Below are positions 1 through 9,118 of a DNA stretch of 64,000 nucleotides, one piece after another. The position numbers and the translations under genes were made by a program. The first letter of the stretch is position 1; each line of letters opens with the position of its first letter. This stretch comes from Sphingomonas leidyi (GTDB lineage Bacteria; Pseudomonadota; Alphaproteobacteria; Sphingomonadales; Sphingomonadaceae): NCBI RefSeq assembly GCF_011761945.1, contig NZ_JAASQV010000002.1:1054001-1118000 (forward strand). Reading direction: 5' to 3'. The notes under the pieces are model-generated. The model saw only the letters and a program-made list of their open reading frames with translations. It was not told the DNA's origin and searched no databases.

Positions 1-10
1 GAGATCATCA

Positions 11-466
11 ATGCGCGAGCTGGTGGAGCGGACGATCGAGGATGGGGCGGGACTCCGGCGGCGGGTCACGGTGAACCAGGCCGAATCGCCGCTGGCGTGG
101 CTGGCGGCGCGCGGCCATGTGTGCGCGCGGCAGCTCGAGGCGGGGGAAAGGCTTCGTGCCGATTACGAGATGGCGGCGCTGGGGCCGCGCGTGACCATGC
201 GCTGGGACGCCGCGTCGGCGGCGCGGTTGCCGGGCGGCATGCCGGAACGGCTCGACCCCAGCTTGGCGCAGATCGCCGCGCGGCGCCGGTTCGACGGCGC
301 GACGACGGCGGCTGGTGCCGGGCTGGCCGACATATTGTGGCGCGTGGTCTGTGCGGGCGAGGGATTGGGGCCGGCGGAGAAGGCGCTGGGCTGGCCGAGC
401 CGGGCGGGCAAGCTGGTGCTCTGCTTCGCGCTCGATCGCGTCGCCGATTTCTACGGCATCAGGTGA
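11..466 (+). CDS. DUF6456 domain protein
   Basis: Protein of 151 residues matching the DUF6456 family as I recall it from sphingomonads: an early NQAESPLAWLAARG block, a central VTMRWD, and a C-terminal DILWRVVCAGEGLGPAEKAL then KLVLCFALDRVADFY. Function is unknown; the family is often described as helix-turn-helix-like, which I cannot verify. The frame is still open for the ten bases left of this ATG, so the true start could lie outside the window. The 3' end overlaps the convergent DUF2339 gene by 8 bp. Confidence 0.78.
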   Translation: MRELVERTIEDGAGLRRRVTVNQAESPLAWLAARGHVCARQLEAGERLRADYEMAALGPRVTMRWDAASAARLPGGMPERLDPSLAQIAARRRFDGATTAAGAGLADILWRVVCAGEGLGPAEKALGWPSRAGKLVLCFALDRVADFYGIR

Positions 467-2939
467 GCGGTTCCGGTGCCGCGGCGCCCTTGCCGACGAA
501 GCGGCCATAGGCCCAGCCGATTCCGATCAGCGCGATGCCGAGGCCGAGGAAGGAAAGGATGCGCAGCAACCCGTCGAGTGCCGCGGCATCGATCAGGAAT
601 ACCTTGAAGGTGACGCCGGTAAGCAAGGCCAGGCCGAAGACGCGCAGGTCGCGTGCGCCGGCGGCAATGCCCCGCCATAGCCAGAACAGTGCGAGCGCCA
701 GCATCGCGGCGCTGTATCCGCCATTCTCGCCGGTTCCGATCGGGCCGGTGAGCAGGTTGCCATGCGCGGCCTGGCGCACCGCCGCCAGCACGGCCAGAAG
801 GGCGAGCAGCGCCGCGCCCGGCCGCCAGCGCGGGGGCAGGGTCCACAGCCAGAAGCTGGCGAGCGCGAGATGGAGCACGGCGGCGTTGAGGAGCGGCAGC
901 GGGCCGACCGCCTGGGGCTCCGCCAGCGGCGTGAGCAGCAACAGGTCGAACCACAGGATCCGGAACAGGCCGAGCGCGAGCAGCACATGGCCGAGCGTGA
1001 CTGCCCTGGCGCGGCGAAGGAGCAGCCAGCCGGCGGCGAGGCAGGCCTGGGTGAGCAGCGCGCGCTCGACGAAGCCGAACGTCTCGAAGCGCGGGAGGGT
1101 GGCGATGGCGAGCGGCTGCTTGGCGAGCGCATAGAGCAGCAGCACGCCGAGCGTGACGGCGAAGAGCGACGCGACTCGGCGGACCCGGCCGAACTGCGCG
1201 GGATCGAGGAGCAGCGCGGCGGCGAGCGCCACCGGCAGCGCCAGCTCCCGGAGCAGCTCGGGCAGGGCGGGGAGCAGCGCATAGGTGAGCCGCTCTCCGG
1301 AAAGCGAGGCGAGGATCAACTCGCTCAGCGTGCCGAGCGGTAGCGCGGCGGCGATCAGCGCGGCAGCGAGAGGATAGGCGGGCAGCGCATAGAGCCGCGG
1401 CGCGCGTATCTTGTGCGCCCACCAGGCGAGGGCGGCGGCGATGCAGGAAAGGGGCAGCGCGAGCCAGTCGCCCGGTACGAACTGGCCCAGGCCAAGCCCC
1501 GCGAGGAAGGCCGCCAGCGCAGTCGCCGGGACGAGCAGCGAATGCGTGCCGTCGGCACGGCTCCGCCAGGCCAGGCCGAACACCGCGGCTGCAGCCGCCA
1601 GCTCGATCCCTCCCCATTGCATGGCGGATAGCAGCTCCGGCGCGCGCAAATGGGCGATGAGGAGCGGACCGGCGGTGCCGAGCAGCGCGATCCCCGCCCA
1701 GAGCGGATGGCGCCGTGCCAGTGCATGGCCGGGCACGGCGAACAGCCCGGTGGCGAGAATGGCGGCGACCGGCGTGAAATTGGGCGCGCGCAGGTCGATC
1801 GCGAGCATTTCCAGCACGAGCAGCAAGACACAGGCGGCAAGCGCGCCGGGAAGATAGACCGTGTCGCGCCAGGCGAGGAAAAGCGCGGCGGCGGCGAGGG
1901 TGAGGTAGAGGCTCCAGGCGAGCCAGCCGAAATCGAGCGCGGGGGCGAGTATGGCGAGTTGCAGGCATCCTGCCACCAACGGGGCCAGACGAAGCCAGCG
2001 ATTGCCCGCGCCGGTCGCCGGCAGCGCCGCGCTGGCGCCGATCGCGAGCAGCATGGTGAAGGCGCCGACGGCGGAAAGATCGCCTTCGCGCGCCACCAGC
2101 ATCGCGATCAGGAAGTTGACCCAGGCAAAGCCCGACGCACAGGCGGCCAGCGCCAGCCAGGCCCAGCCGCGATGGATGGCCAGGCCGAACAGGGCGGCAG
2201 TGAACAGCGCGAGATAGACGAGCAACGGGCCGATCCCCGCGGCGTCGAACCCGGCGACCAGGGGTGCGGCGAACCCGCCGATCAGCGCCATCGCCGCGGT
2301 GGGCGGTCCGTGGCGCAGCGCCAGGGCGAGCGCGCCGCCGGTGATCAGCAGCACGAACAGGAAAGCGGCGGGCGGTGCGATCAGATGGTAGAGCGCCGCC
2401 GCCATGTAGAGCGTGCCGTAGAGGCTCGCGATGCCCGCCCCGGCCAGTGTCTGGGCCACGCGTGGATCGTCGGCGGTGGCGCGCAGGCGCCGCACGACCT
2501 CGCTGCCCGCGATCAGTGCCGCGCCGAACAGCGCTGCGAGCACGGTTCGCGTTCCCGGCCCGAGCAATCCGCTCTCGATGGAATAGCGGACGAGGAAGAA
2601 GCCGGCGAGCACCAGGGCGGCGCCGCCGATCCAGATCGGCAATCGCCCGCCGATCAGCGTCTCGAGGCTGAACTGGGGCAGGGGGCGCGGCTCGACTCCC
2701 GTCCGTGCGGGCTCGTGCTCCGGCTGGGCTTCGGCGACCCGGCTCGGCGCTTCGATCGCAGGGGCGGGGGGCGTCGAGGATTCAGGCGAGCGCGCCGATG
2801 TCTCGGGTGCGGCATGGTCGCGCGCGGCGATCAGCGATTCGACACGGCGCAGTTCTTCCTCCAGAAAGGCGATGCGCCGCAGCACGACATAAAAGGCCGC
2901 AGCCGCGCCCAATATGAGGAGGAGAGTGAGAGCAATCAC
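459..2939 (-). CDS. DUF2339 multispanning membrane protein
   Basis: 826-residue integral membrane protein. It opens with one TM helix, a short charged segment with coiled-coil character (about residues 25-45), a Pro/Glu-rich linker (about 50-90), and then some twenty hydrophobic helices to the C terminus. The arrangement and the first core segment (GGRLPIWIGGAALVLAGFF) fit the DUF2339 family, whose role is unknown. Start at 2939 is the first Met before the first TM helix. It is divergent from the GST gene with about 100 bp between them. No catalytic motif was recognised. Confidence 0.9.
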   Translation of the reverse strand: MIALTLLLILGAAAAFYVVLRRIAFLEEELRRVESLIAARDHAAPETSARSPESSTPPAPAIEAPSRVAEAQPEHEPARTGVEPRPLPQFSLETLIGGRLPIWIGGAALVLAGFFLVRYSIESGLLGPGTRTVLAALFGAALIAGSEVVRRLRATADDPRVAQTLAGAGIASLYGTLYMAAALYHLIAPPAAFLFVLLITGGALALALRHGPPTAAMALIGGFAAPLVAGFDAAGIGPLLVYLALFTAALFGLAIHRGWAWLALAACASGFAWVNFLIAMLVAREGDLSAVGAFTMLLAIGASAALPATGAGNRWLRLAPLVAGCLQLAILAPALDFGWLAWSLYLTLAAAALFLAWRDTVYLPGALAACVLLLVLEMLAIDLRAPNFTPVAAILATGLFAVPGHALARRHPLWAGIALLGTAGPLLIAHLRAPELLSAMQWGGIELAAAAAVFGLAWRSRADGTHSLLVPATALAAFLAGLGLGQFVPGDWLALPLSCIAAALAWWAHKIRAPRLYALPAYPLAAALIAAALPLGTLSELILASLSGERLTYALLPALPELLRELALPVALAAALLLDPAQFGRVRRVASLFAVTLGVLLLYALAKQPLAIATLPRFETFGFVERALLTQACLAAGWLLLRRARAVTLGHVLLALGLFRILWFDLLLLTPLAEPQAVGPLPLLNAAVLHLALASFWLWTLPPRWRPGAALLALLAVLAAVRQAAHGNLLTGPIGTGENGGYSAAMLALALFWLWRGIAAGARDLRVFGLALLTGVTFKVFLIDAAALDGLLRILSFLGLGIALIGIGWAYGRFVGKGAAAPEPLT

Positions 2940-3040
2940 GCATCCCCTCTTCGCATAGTGGAGCGCACCTGTCGCGCATTAACCAGTTGCAAATGGCAAC
3001 TGATTTGATAGCCTGATGCCCAAGCCGAGGAGAGGTTGGC

Positions 3041-3715
3041 ATGATCGTGTTTGGTTCGACGCTTTCGCCCTATGTGCGCAAGGTAATGGTGTTCGGTGCC
3101 GAGAAGGGGCTGGATCTCGAGCTGCAGGCCGCCGGCATGGGCCGGGGCGGGCCGGAATTCATGGCGGCGAGCCCGTTCGGCAAGATGCCGGGTTTCAAGG
3201 ACGGCGATTTCCTGATCTCGGACAGTTCGGCGATCGTCGCCTATCTCGATGCCAAATATCCCGAGCCGAGCCTGATCCCGGCCGAGCCCCGCGCGCGCGC
3301 GCGGGCGATCTGGTTCGACGAGCTTGCCGACACGATCATGATGGCAGCCGGCGGCGCGATCTTCGGCCAGCGCTTCGTGCGCCCGCGGGTGCTCAAGATG
3401 GAATGCGACCATGCCGCGGCGGACGCCGCCGAGCGCGACCTGATGCCGCCGATCCTCGCCTATCTGGAAACCGCGATCCCCGAGAGCGGCTTCCTTGTCG
3501 AAGATCGGCTGACCCTGGCGGACATCGCGGTGGCGAGCCCGCTCGCGACGCTGGGCTGCATCGGCGTGACCGTGGATGCCACGATCTATCCGCGACTGGC
3601 GGAATGGGTTGCGGCGATGCACGCGCGGCCGAGCTTCGCCGCCATCATCACCCGCGACCGCGCGATGATCGATGCGATGGGTGGCCCGGTGCAGCGCGAG
3701 GTGCTTGCCGGCTAG
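3041..3715 (+). CDS. Glutathione S-transferase family protein
   Basis: 224 residues with an N-terminal thioredoxin-like half (MIVFGSTLSPYVRKVMVF; the SPYVRK stretch is the usual catalytic-Ser/Pro region of bacterial GSTs), the cis-Pro neighbourhood GKMPGFKDGDFLISDSSAI and an all-helical C-terminal half with LTLADIAVASPL (the GST N-capping box region). Substrate cannot be told from sequence. A GGAGAGG-type ribosome site lies about 6 bp before the ATG. Stands alone between the divergent DUF2339 gene and the epimerase gene downstream on the same strand. Confidence 0.9.
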   Translation: MIVFGSTLSPYVRKVMVFGAEKGLDLELQAAGMGRGGPEFMAASPFGKMPGFKDGDFLISDSSAIVAYLDAKYPEPSLIPAEPRARARAIWFDELADTIMMAAGGAIFGQRFVRPRVLKMECDHAAADAAERDLMPPILAYLETAIPESGFLVEDRLTLADIAVASPLATLGCIGVTVDATIYPRLAEWVAAMHARPSFAAIITRDRAMIDAMGGPVQREVLAG

Positions 3716-3747
3716 CCAGCGCGGCCCGGCGTGCCTAGATGGGCGCC

Positions 3748-4686
3748 ATGCGGCTCGCCTTCATCAAATGTCACGGCTCGGGGAATGATTTTCCCCTGAT
3801 CGACGCGCGTGCGCTCGACCTGCCCGATGCGGATTGGGCGGGTGTGGCGCGCGCGCTCGCCGATCGTGCCGGGCCGGTCGGTGGCGACGGCCTGTTGCTG
3901 CTCACCGCGGGGGACGATGCCGGCCATGATTTCGGCATGCGCATGTTCAATTCGGACGGTTCGGAAGCGGAGACCTGCCTCAATGGCTTGCGCTGCGTCG
4001 CGCGGCTGGGATTCGAACTGCTCGGCGTCGATGCGGCGCGGGTGCGGCTGAAGACGAGCAGTGCCGAAGTGGCCCGTGCCGAACCGCTCGCGCCGGGCGT
4101 GGTGACCATTTGCGAGACTGCCGGCCCGGCTTCCACCCGCACCGGTGCCGTCGGCCTGCGCATCGCGGCGGAGACGGTGATCGATGCGGCCATCCCCGGC
4201 CTGCCCAGCACGCGGGCCTTCACGGCGGTCGCGATGCCCAACCCGCATCTCGTCGCGTTCGTGGACGCGGTGGACGAAGCCGAGCTGACGGCGCTGGGCG
4301 ACTGGTGCGAGGCCGGGCCCGGCCTGATCCCGGCGCGCGCCAATGTCTCCTTCGTCGAGCTGCGCGGGCAGGATTTGTTCGTGCGCACCTATGAACGCGG
4401 CGTCGGCCTGACCGACAGTTGCGGCAGCGCCATGGCCTCGGCGGTCTATGCCGCCGGCCGCACGGGCCGCGTGCCGTTCGGCACGACGATGAAGGTGTTC
4501 AACAAGGGCGGGCTGGTGATGGGATCGTCGGACGCTGCCGGCATGGTCACGATCCTCGGCAACGCGACCTTCCTCTACGATGCGAGCATCGAAGTCGACC
4601 CGGCATTGGCGACGGCCGAGCCACCGCTCGTGCATGCCCGGCGCGAGGACGAAGCCGCCGCCTGGGCCGCCGCCATCCCGGCCTAG
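3748..4686 (+). CDS. dapF: Diaminopimelate epimerase family protein (DapF-like)
   Basis: DapF interconverts LL- and meso-diaminopimelate for lysine and peptidoglycan synthesis using two cysteines. Both are present: one in MRMFNSDGSEAETCLNGLRC (about residue 76) and one in YERGVGLTDSCGSAMAS (about residue 222), along with the substrate-side HGSGNDF motif near the N terminus. The usual GET triplet before the second Cys reads GLT here, and the usual CGNG reads CLNG, so this is a divergent member. Start chosen at the Met giving the family-like N terminus MRLAFIKCHG; an in-frame ATG 9 bp upstream (3739) is possible. Length 312 is slightly above the usual 270-290. Confidence 0.85.
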   Translation: MRLAFIKCHGSGNDFPLIDARALDLPDADWAGVARALADRAGPVGGDGLLLLTAGDDAGHDFGMRMFNSDGSEAETCLNGLRCVARLGFELLGVDAARVRLKTSSAEVARAEPLAPGVVTICETAGPASTRTGAVGLRIAAETVIDAAIPGLPSTRAFTAVAMPNPHLVAFVDAVDEAELTALGDWCEAGPGLIPARANVSFVELRGQDLFVRTYERGVGLTDSCGSAMASAVYAAGRTGRVPFGTTMKVFNKGGLVMGSSDAAGMVTILGNATFLYDASIEVDPALATAEPPLVHARREDEAAAWAAAIPA

Positions 4687-4695
4687 CCGCCCCGG

Positions 4696-5169
4696 CTATC
4701 CGCCAACGAACGCCGCAAGATTGGCGAGCGACGACTTCAATCCCTGGAGGTGATCCTGCTTGCGGATGCCCTGTGGCACGTCCTCGCAGGTGATCGCGAC
4801 GCGCGTGCCGCCTTCGGCCGGCTCGAAGGTCCAGGTCATCCGCATCGTCCCGGCAAAGGCCGGATCCTCCGAATCGAACACTGCCGACTGGACGATGCCC
4901 CTGCCCGGGTTCAGCGAGACGAAGCGCGTCTCGACGACATCGCTATGCTCGGAAGTCTTGCCCGGCGTCGCATGTTCGGCGTCCTCATGGTGCAGCGCCA
5001 TCCGATAGCCGCCGCCCGGTCGCGCGTCGAACGCCAGCATCTCGCCGGTCATCCCCTCCGGGGGCAGCCAGCGCACCAGCGCCGCGGGATCGATAAAGGC
5101 GCGATAGACCTGGCTCGCCGGCGCCTTGATCAGCCGCGACGCGCGATCGGTGCGGGAGACTGTCCTCAC
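4696..5169 (-). CDS. SRPBCC (AHSA1-type) domain protein
   Basis: 157-residue START/Bet v1-like protein of the Aha1-C/SRPBCC class: it begins with a strand/helix unit (LIKAPASQVYRAFIDPAALV, then RWLPPEGM), has the GGGYRM turn and the TMRMTWTFEP strand, and ends in a long helix (HLQGLKSSLANLAAFVG). Members bind hydrophobic ligands; no specific role is evident. The start is a GTG whose last two bases form the dihydroorotase stop (GTGA overlap), which points to translational coupling and decides the start. Converges on the epimerase gene with only 9 bp between stops. Confidence 0.88.
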   Translation of the reverse strand: MRTVSRTDRASRLIKAPASQVYRAFIDPAALVRWLPPEGMTGEMLAFDARPGGGYRMALHHEDAEHATPGKTSEHSDVVETRFVSLNPGRGIVQSAVFDSEDPAFAGTMRMTWTFEPAEGGTRVAITCEDVPQGIRKQDHLQGLKSSLANLAAFVGG

Positions 5170-6488
5170 CCGAACTCGACTGCCTCGAAGCGGACCGGCC
5201 TGCCGATCGCCTGGTTGGCCAGTTCGGCTTCCCACATGACCCGGTTGCCGCGCACGATCGTGCCGATGGGCCTGCCGGTCAGCTGCATTCCGGTGAAGGG
5301 CGACCAGCCGCACCGCGAGGCGAGCCAGCTCTCCTCCACCGTCCAGCGTGCCTTGAGGTCCACCACGGTGAAGTCCGCGTCATAGCCCACGGCGATCCGG
5401 CCCTTGCCGGCGATGCCGAAGATGCGCTGCGGACCCGCGCTGGTCAGGTCGATCACGCGCTGCAGCGTCGTCCGCCCCTCGGCGACATGGTTGAGCATCA
5501 GCGGCAACAGGGTCTGCACGCCCGGCATGCCGCTGGGGCTGTCGGGATAGGGCCTGGCCTTTTCCTCGCGCGTGTGCGGCGCATGGTCGGAGCCCAGCAC
5601 ATCGGGCACGCCCTGGTTGAGCCAGTGCCACAGCCCGGCGCGGTGCGCGGCCGAACGGATTGGCGGGTTCATTTGCGCGAAGGTGCCGATCCTGGGATAG
5701 GCTTCCTCGCCGGCCAGCGTCAGGTGCTGCGGGGTGACCTCGCAGGTCGCGATGTCCTTGTGCCGGCCGAGCAGTTCCAGCTCGGCCGGAGTCGTCACAT
5801 GGAGGACGTGGATCCGCCGCCGCGCCGCGCGCGCCAGGCCCAGGATACGGCGCGTCGCGAGCATCGCGCTCTCGTCGTCGCGCCAGACCGGGTGGCTGGA
5901 CGGGTCGCCCGGCACGCGCTCGCCGAGCCGATCCTGCATGCGGAACTCGTCCTCGGCATGGATCGCGACGCGGCGATGGCCCGAAGCGAGCACGCGCGCC
6001 AGATTCGCGTCATCGGAGACCAGCAGGTCGCCGGTGGAGGCGCCCATGAAGATCTTCACGCCTGCCGTGCCCGGCAGGCGTTCCAGCTCGGCAAGATGCT
6101 CGGCATTGTGATTGGTCGCGCCGACATAGAAGGCGTGGTCGCACCACATCCGGTCGCGCGCGCGGGCGAGCTTGTCCTGTACGGCTTCGGCCGAATCGGT
6201 GTTGGGCTTGGTGTTCGGCATCTCGAACACCGCGGTCACCCCGCCGAGCACCGCGGCACGGGCGCCGCTCTCCAGGTCCTCCTTGGCTTCCAGCCCGGGC
6301 TCGCGGAAATGGACCTGGCTGTCGATCACGCCGGGCAGCACGTCCAGCCCGGTGCAGTCGATCGTCTCGCCCGCTTCCAGCGTGCCGCCGATCGCGACGA
6401 TGCGCCCATCGGCGACGCCGATATCCGTTTCGGCTGGACCGCCTGGCAGATGCACGCGCCCGCCCTTGAGCTTCAGATCGACATTCAT
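5166..6488 (-). CDS. pyrC: Dihydroorotase (class I type)
   Basis: 440-residue amidohydrolase with the dihydroorotase layout: metal-site start DSQVHFREPGLEAKEDL, EMPNTKP, GVKIFMGASTGDLL with the lysine expected to be carboxylated, HAEDEFR, IHVLHVTTP, and DVLGSDHAPHTREEKARPY with the catalytic Asp. The reaction would be carbamoyl-aspartate cyclisation in pyrimidine synthesis. The first His of the HxH metal motif is Gln (QVH). From memory this is shared by an alphaproteobacterial subgroup labelled dihydroorotase, so it could equally be a non-pyrimidine amidohydrolase. First gene of a two-gene unit with the SRPBCC gene. Confidence 0.85.
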   Translation of the reverse strand: MNVDLKLKGGRVHLPGGPAETDIGVADGRIVAIGGTLEAGETIDCTGLDVLPGVIDSQVHFREPGLEAKEDLESGARAAVLGGVTAVFEMPNTKPNTDSAEAVQDKLARARDRMWCDHAFYVGATNHNAEHLAELERLPGTAGVKIFMGASTGDLLVSDDANLARVLASGHRRVAIHAEDEFRMQDRLGERVPGDPSSHPVWRDDESAMLATRRILGLARAARRRIHVLHVTTPAELELLGRHKDIATCEVTPQHLTLAGEEAYPRIGTFAQMNPPIRSAAHRAGLWHWLNQGVPDVLGSDHAPHTREEKARPYPDSPSGMPGVQTLLPLMLNHVAEGRTTLQRVIDLTSAGPQRIFGIAGKGRIAVGYDADFTVVDLKARWTVEESWLASRCGWSPFTGMQLTGRPIGTIVRGNRVMWEAELANQAIGRPVRFEAVEFG

Positions 6489-6534
6489 ATCCGCGCCTCT
6501 TCCGTCGCCCCCGGCTACCCCCTACCTGTTCGGC

Positions 6535-7260
6535 ATGACCGATACCAGCACCGCGCTAGCCGACCGCGCCTTGATCCGCATTGCGGGAGACGATGTTCGC
6601 GGATTTCTTCAGGGATTGGTGACGCAGGACATGGGTCTTGTCGCGCCCGCATCCCCGCAATGGGCAGCGCTGCTGACGCCGCAGGGCAAGGTGCTGTTCG
6701 ATTTCATCCTGTGGGATGATGGCAAGGATATCCTGATCGACGGTGAGGAGGTGCAGGCAGGGGCGCTGATGCGTCGCCTCATGCTGTATCGCCTGCGTCG
6801 GCAGATTCATATCGGCCTGGAGTCTGGTGTCGCTGTACACTGGTCGCCTGTATCGCGCGCGCATGCAGTTGCCGATCCGCGTCTCGCCGCGCTTGGCTGG
6901 CGGTGGCTCAGTGAAGATTCCGGCGGCGATGCCAGCGCGGCCTGGCGTGCCCATCGCCTGTCGCTCGGCGTCACCGAAGGCACGGCCGAGCTCGGCCAGG
7001 ACAAGACATTGTGGCTGGAATGCAACGCCGCCGAGCTGAACGGCGTCAGCTTCGCCAAGGGCTGCTATGTCGGCCAGGAGAATACGGCGCGCATGCACTA
7101 CCGGGCCAAGGTCAATCGCCGGCTGGTGGTGGCGCCGATCGGCGAGGCGGGCGATCGCACCCGCGCCAGCTATCCGGAGCTGGGCCTCATGGTGGAGCTG
7201 CGCCGCGTGGAGGCGCTGGGCGATGCGCTGGTGCCGGAATGGATGCAAAGCTTGTTGTGA
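6535..7260 (+). CDS. ygfZ: Folate-binding YgfZ/GcvT-like protein
   Basis: 241 residues with the family signature KGCYVGQE (about residue 177), which contains the conserved Cys needed in tetrahydrofolate-dependent maintenance of Fe-S enzymes. The N-terminal GcvT-like fold is visible in FLQGLVTQDM and TPQGKVLFDFILW. Start is the ATG directly before TDTSTALADRALI; longer reading would run back over the divergent dihydroorotase gene. The 46 bp between the two starts must hold both promoters. Length is slightly below the 250-300 usual for the family. Confidence 0.93.
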   Translation: MTDTSTALADRALIRIAGDDVRGFLQGLVTQDMGLVAPASPQWAALLTPQGKVLFDFILWDDGKDILIDGEEVQAGALMRRLMLYRLRRQIHIGLESGVAVHWSPVSRAHAVADPRLAALGWRWLSEDSGGDASAAWRAHRLSLGVTEGTAELGQDKTLWLECNAAELNGVSFAKGCYVGQENTARMHYRAKVNRRLVVAPIGEAGDRTRASYPELGLMVELRRVEALGDALVPEWMQSLL

Positions 7261-7360
7261 ACCTTCGCCTCCGATGGCGCCCAAGGGGCGTGCTCGCGGG
7301 GAAGATCATGCGATCGTTGATTTCGGAATTCTCCCTTGGATTCGCGCGACATATTGCAGA

Positions 7361-7741
7361 ATGTCGGAACCGGAGGAGATCGAAGGACTGGGGCTATCCG
7401 AACTGGAAGCCATGCTGAGCCGGCGGTTGCGGCAGGAAGGGGGGCCGCTGCGCGCCACGCTACCCGAGGCGTTGACAGAGGCGGAGGCCGGCAATTGCAC
7501 GAGCGCGGGGGGTGACGCCCCTCAGATCGATCTGCCTCATATCCTCCAGGGGCTGGTGTCCCGAGAAATGACGTCCGTCGAGGAATTTCGCCGCCGCCAG
7601 AGCGCGGCATTGCCTTCCTTGCCGGAATCGAAGCCGGATTCCGATCCGGCGCTGGGGGAGTCGCCGCGCCTGGCGGATATCGGGATTCGCGATTTCAGCT
7701 CCCAGCTGTCTGTCGTGCAAGCGGGCGACATTGGCCTCTAG
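7361..7741 (+). CDS. Hypothetical acidic protein
   Basis: Possible 126-residue protein starting MSEPEEIEGLGLSELEAML, with an acidic N-terminal helix, a middle rich in Glu/Pro/Asp and no motif I recognise. No membrane segment or signal peptide. It follows ygfZ by 100 bp on the same strand. Support is only an intact frame with reasonable composition; a clear ribosome site is lacking and competing frames exist, so it may not be a gene. Confidence 0.38.
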   Translation: MSEPEEIEGLGLSELEAMLSRRLRQEGGPLRATLPEALTEAEAGNCTSAGGDAPQIDLPHILQGLVSREMTSVEEFRRRQSAALPSLPESKPDSDPALGESPRLADIGIRDFSSQLSVVQAGDIGL

Positions 7742-7925
7742 CCCGCTGCGCGAAGGCTCCGCAGCCGAGGGAAGGGGCGATTGTGTGGATTGCCAGCTCC
7801 GGCGATCTACCCCGTTCTGCCTTCACCTGGAACAGGCCCGGGGTGAGGATGGCATTGCGGCAAACGCTGCCATAATCGGCGGGCGCGCTCGCAATCGAGA
7901 CTATCATCAAGGAAAAGGCCCAAAG

Positions 7926-7954
7926 AAAAAGGGAGGCCGGTTTCCCGACCTCCC
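7926..7954 (-). terminator. Rho-independent terminator of the ompA-like gene
   Basis: Read on the minus strand: a 10-bp stem GGGAGGTCGG / CCGGCCTCCC (one G-T wobble) around a GAAA tetraloop, followed by TTTTTC. It lies 30 bp past the stop of the OmpA-family gene. Confidence 0.85.
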
Positions 7955-7984
7955 CAATTCTCAGTCCTTGCGGACGGGTCTGGC

Positions 7985-9118
7985 TTAGTTGCCCGAACCC
8001 GGACCGTAGGTGACTTCCACGCGACGGTTCTGCAGCTCGCGAACGCCGTCGGCGGTTTCGACGCGCGGCTTGCTCTCGCCGAAGGCCTCGGTCGAGATCA
8101 CACCGGCGGCGATGCCACGGGCAGTCATATAGGCCTTCACCGAGTCAGCGCGACGCTGCGAGAGGCCGACATTGTAGCTGGCCGAACCCGAGCGATCGGC
8201 GTGGCCAGCCAGCATCACCTGCGCGTTACCGCAGTTCTGATAGTTGCTGATGGCGTTGTCGAGGATGCTCGCGGCTTCCGGCGTGATGTCCGACTTATCC
8301 CAGTCGAAGAACACGATGTACGGTCCCGGGGTGCAGACGACGGTCGGCGTCGGGGTCGGCTCCGGAGTCGGCGTCCAGGTCGGCGTCGGAGTGGGCTCCG
8401 GCGTCGGAACCGGCGTCGGGGCCGGGGCCGGGGCGCCGAAGTTGAAGATCAGGCCGCCCAGGATCGAGTGCGAACGGAAGCGACCGTCCCACACGCGACC
8501 CGAAACGTCGGTGATCTTCACATTGTCGGCGTTGAAGAAGCGATACTTCAGCGAGATGTCGATCGAGTCCGTCAGCGGCGCGCGGATGCCCGCGATCGCC
8601 TGCCAGGCGAACACCGTGTCCGAATCGTCGATCGCGTCCTGATAGGTGTTCAGGCCGAGCTTCGTCTTGACGCGTGCCACGCCGACGCCGCCGCCGACAA
8701 AGCCCTGCACGCCGGTGTCTTCACCGAAGTCGAGCAGGCCGTTGACCATGAAGCTCAGCGCCGAGGAACGACCGCCGGCATAGCCATAGCTGCCGGGAGG
8801 TGCATTGAACGCGGCACCGGCCGAATTGCGGTACGGCATGGTGACCGTGCTGGTGAGCCGGTTGATCGAAGCCTGACGATAGCCGACTTCGGCTTCCGCG
8901 CGGAACGGACCGAAATCGTAACCGACCACAGCGTCGGCATCCCAGCCGGCCTTGTGATGCACGGTCGCGGCGTCCTTAGCCGCGCCAATGTCAAACTTGA
9001 TGTCCTCGACGAGCATCGCGCCGCCTTCGACACCCACGTACCACGCATCGTCGCGGGCGAGGGCGGGCGTGCTGAGCGCGGTCGTCGCGAGTGCCAGAGT
9101 AACGGCAAGCTTCCGCAT
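7985..9118 (-). CDS. OmpA-family outer membrane protein
   Basis: 377 residues: Sec signal peptide (MRKLAVTLALATTALSTPALA), an eight-strand-type beta-barrel (about 24-235), a Pro-Thr linker (about 236-270) of PTPEPTPT-like units, and a C-terminal OmpA peptidoglycan-binding domain (about 275-370) with the expected FFDWDKSDITPEA start, LAGHADRSGSASYNVGLSQR and NRRVEVTY end. It would tie the outer membrane to the cell wall. Ribosome site AAAGGGGA lies 6-8 bp upstream. Monocistronic: own terminator downstream, and the phage-like cluster ends about 100 bp upstream on the same strand. Confidence 0.95.
   Translation of the reverse strand: MRKLAVTLALATTALSTPALARDDAWYVGVEGGAMLVEDIKFDIGAAKDAATVHHKAGWDADAVVGYDFGPFRAEAEVGYRQASINRLTSTVTMPYRNSAGAAFNAPPGSYGYAGGRSSALSFMVNGLLDFGEDTGVQGFVGGGVGVARVKTKLGLNTYQDAIDDSDTVFAWQAIAGIRAPLTDSIDISLKYRFFNADNVKITDVSGRVWDGRFRSHSILGGLIFNFGAPAPAPTPVPTPEPTPTPTWTPTPEPTPTPTVVCTPGPYIVFFDWDKSDITPEAASILDNAISNYQNCGNAQVMLAGHADRSGSASYNVGLSQRRADSVKAYMTARGIAAGVISTEAFGESKPRVETADGVRELQNRRVEVTYGPGSGN
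8335..8440 (-). repeat. Low-complexity Pro-Thr linker repeat
   Basis: Degenerate tandem DNA repeat inside the OmpA-family gene, built from GGCGTCGG- and GGCTCCGG-like units that encode alternating Pro-Thr and Pro-Glu pairs between barrel and C-terminal domain. Unit borders are fuzzy and were judged by eye. Such linkers commonly vary in length between strains. Confidence 0.7.

Noticed and set aside
1650..3008. Long plus-strand open frame opposite the DUF2339 gene, rich in Arg, Gly, Gln and Glu
   Set aside because: Antisense shadow of a real membrane-protein gene in GC-rich DNA; composition is that of a mirror frame and no family motif is present.
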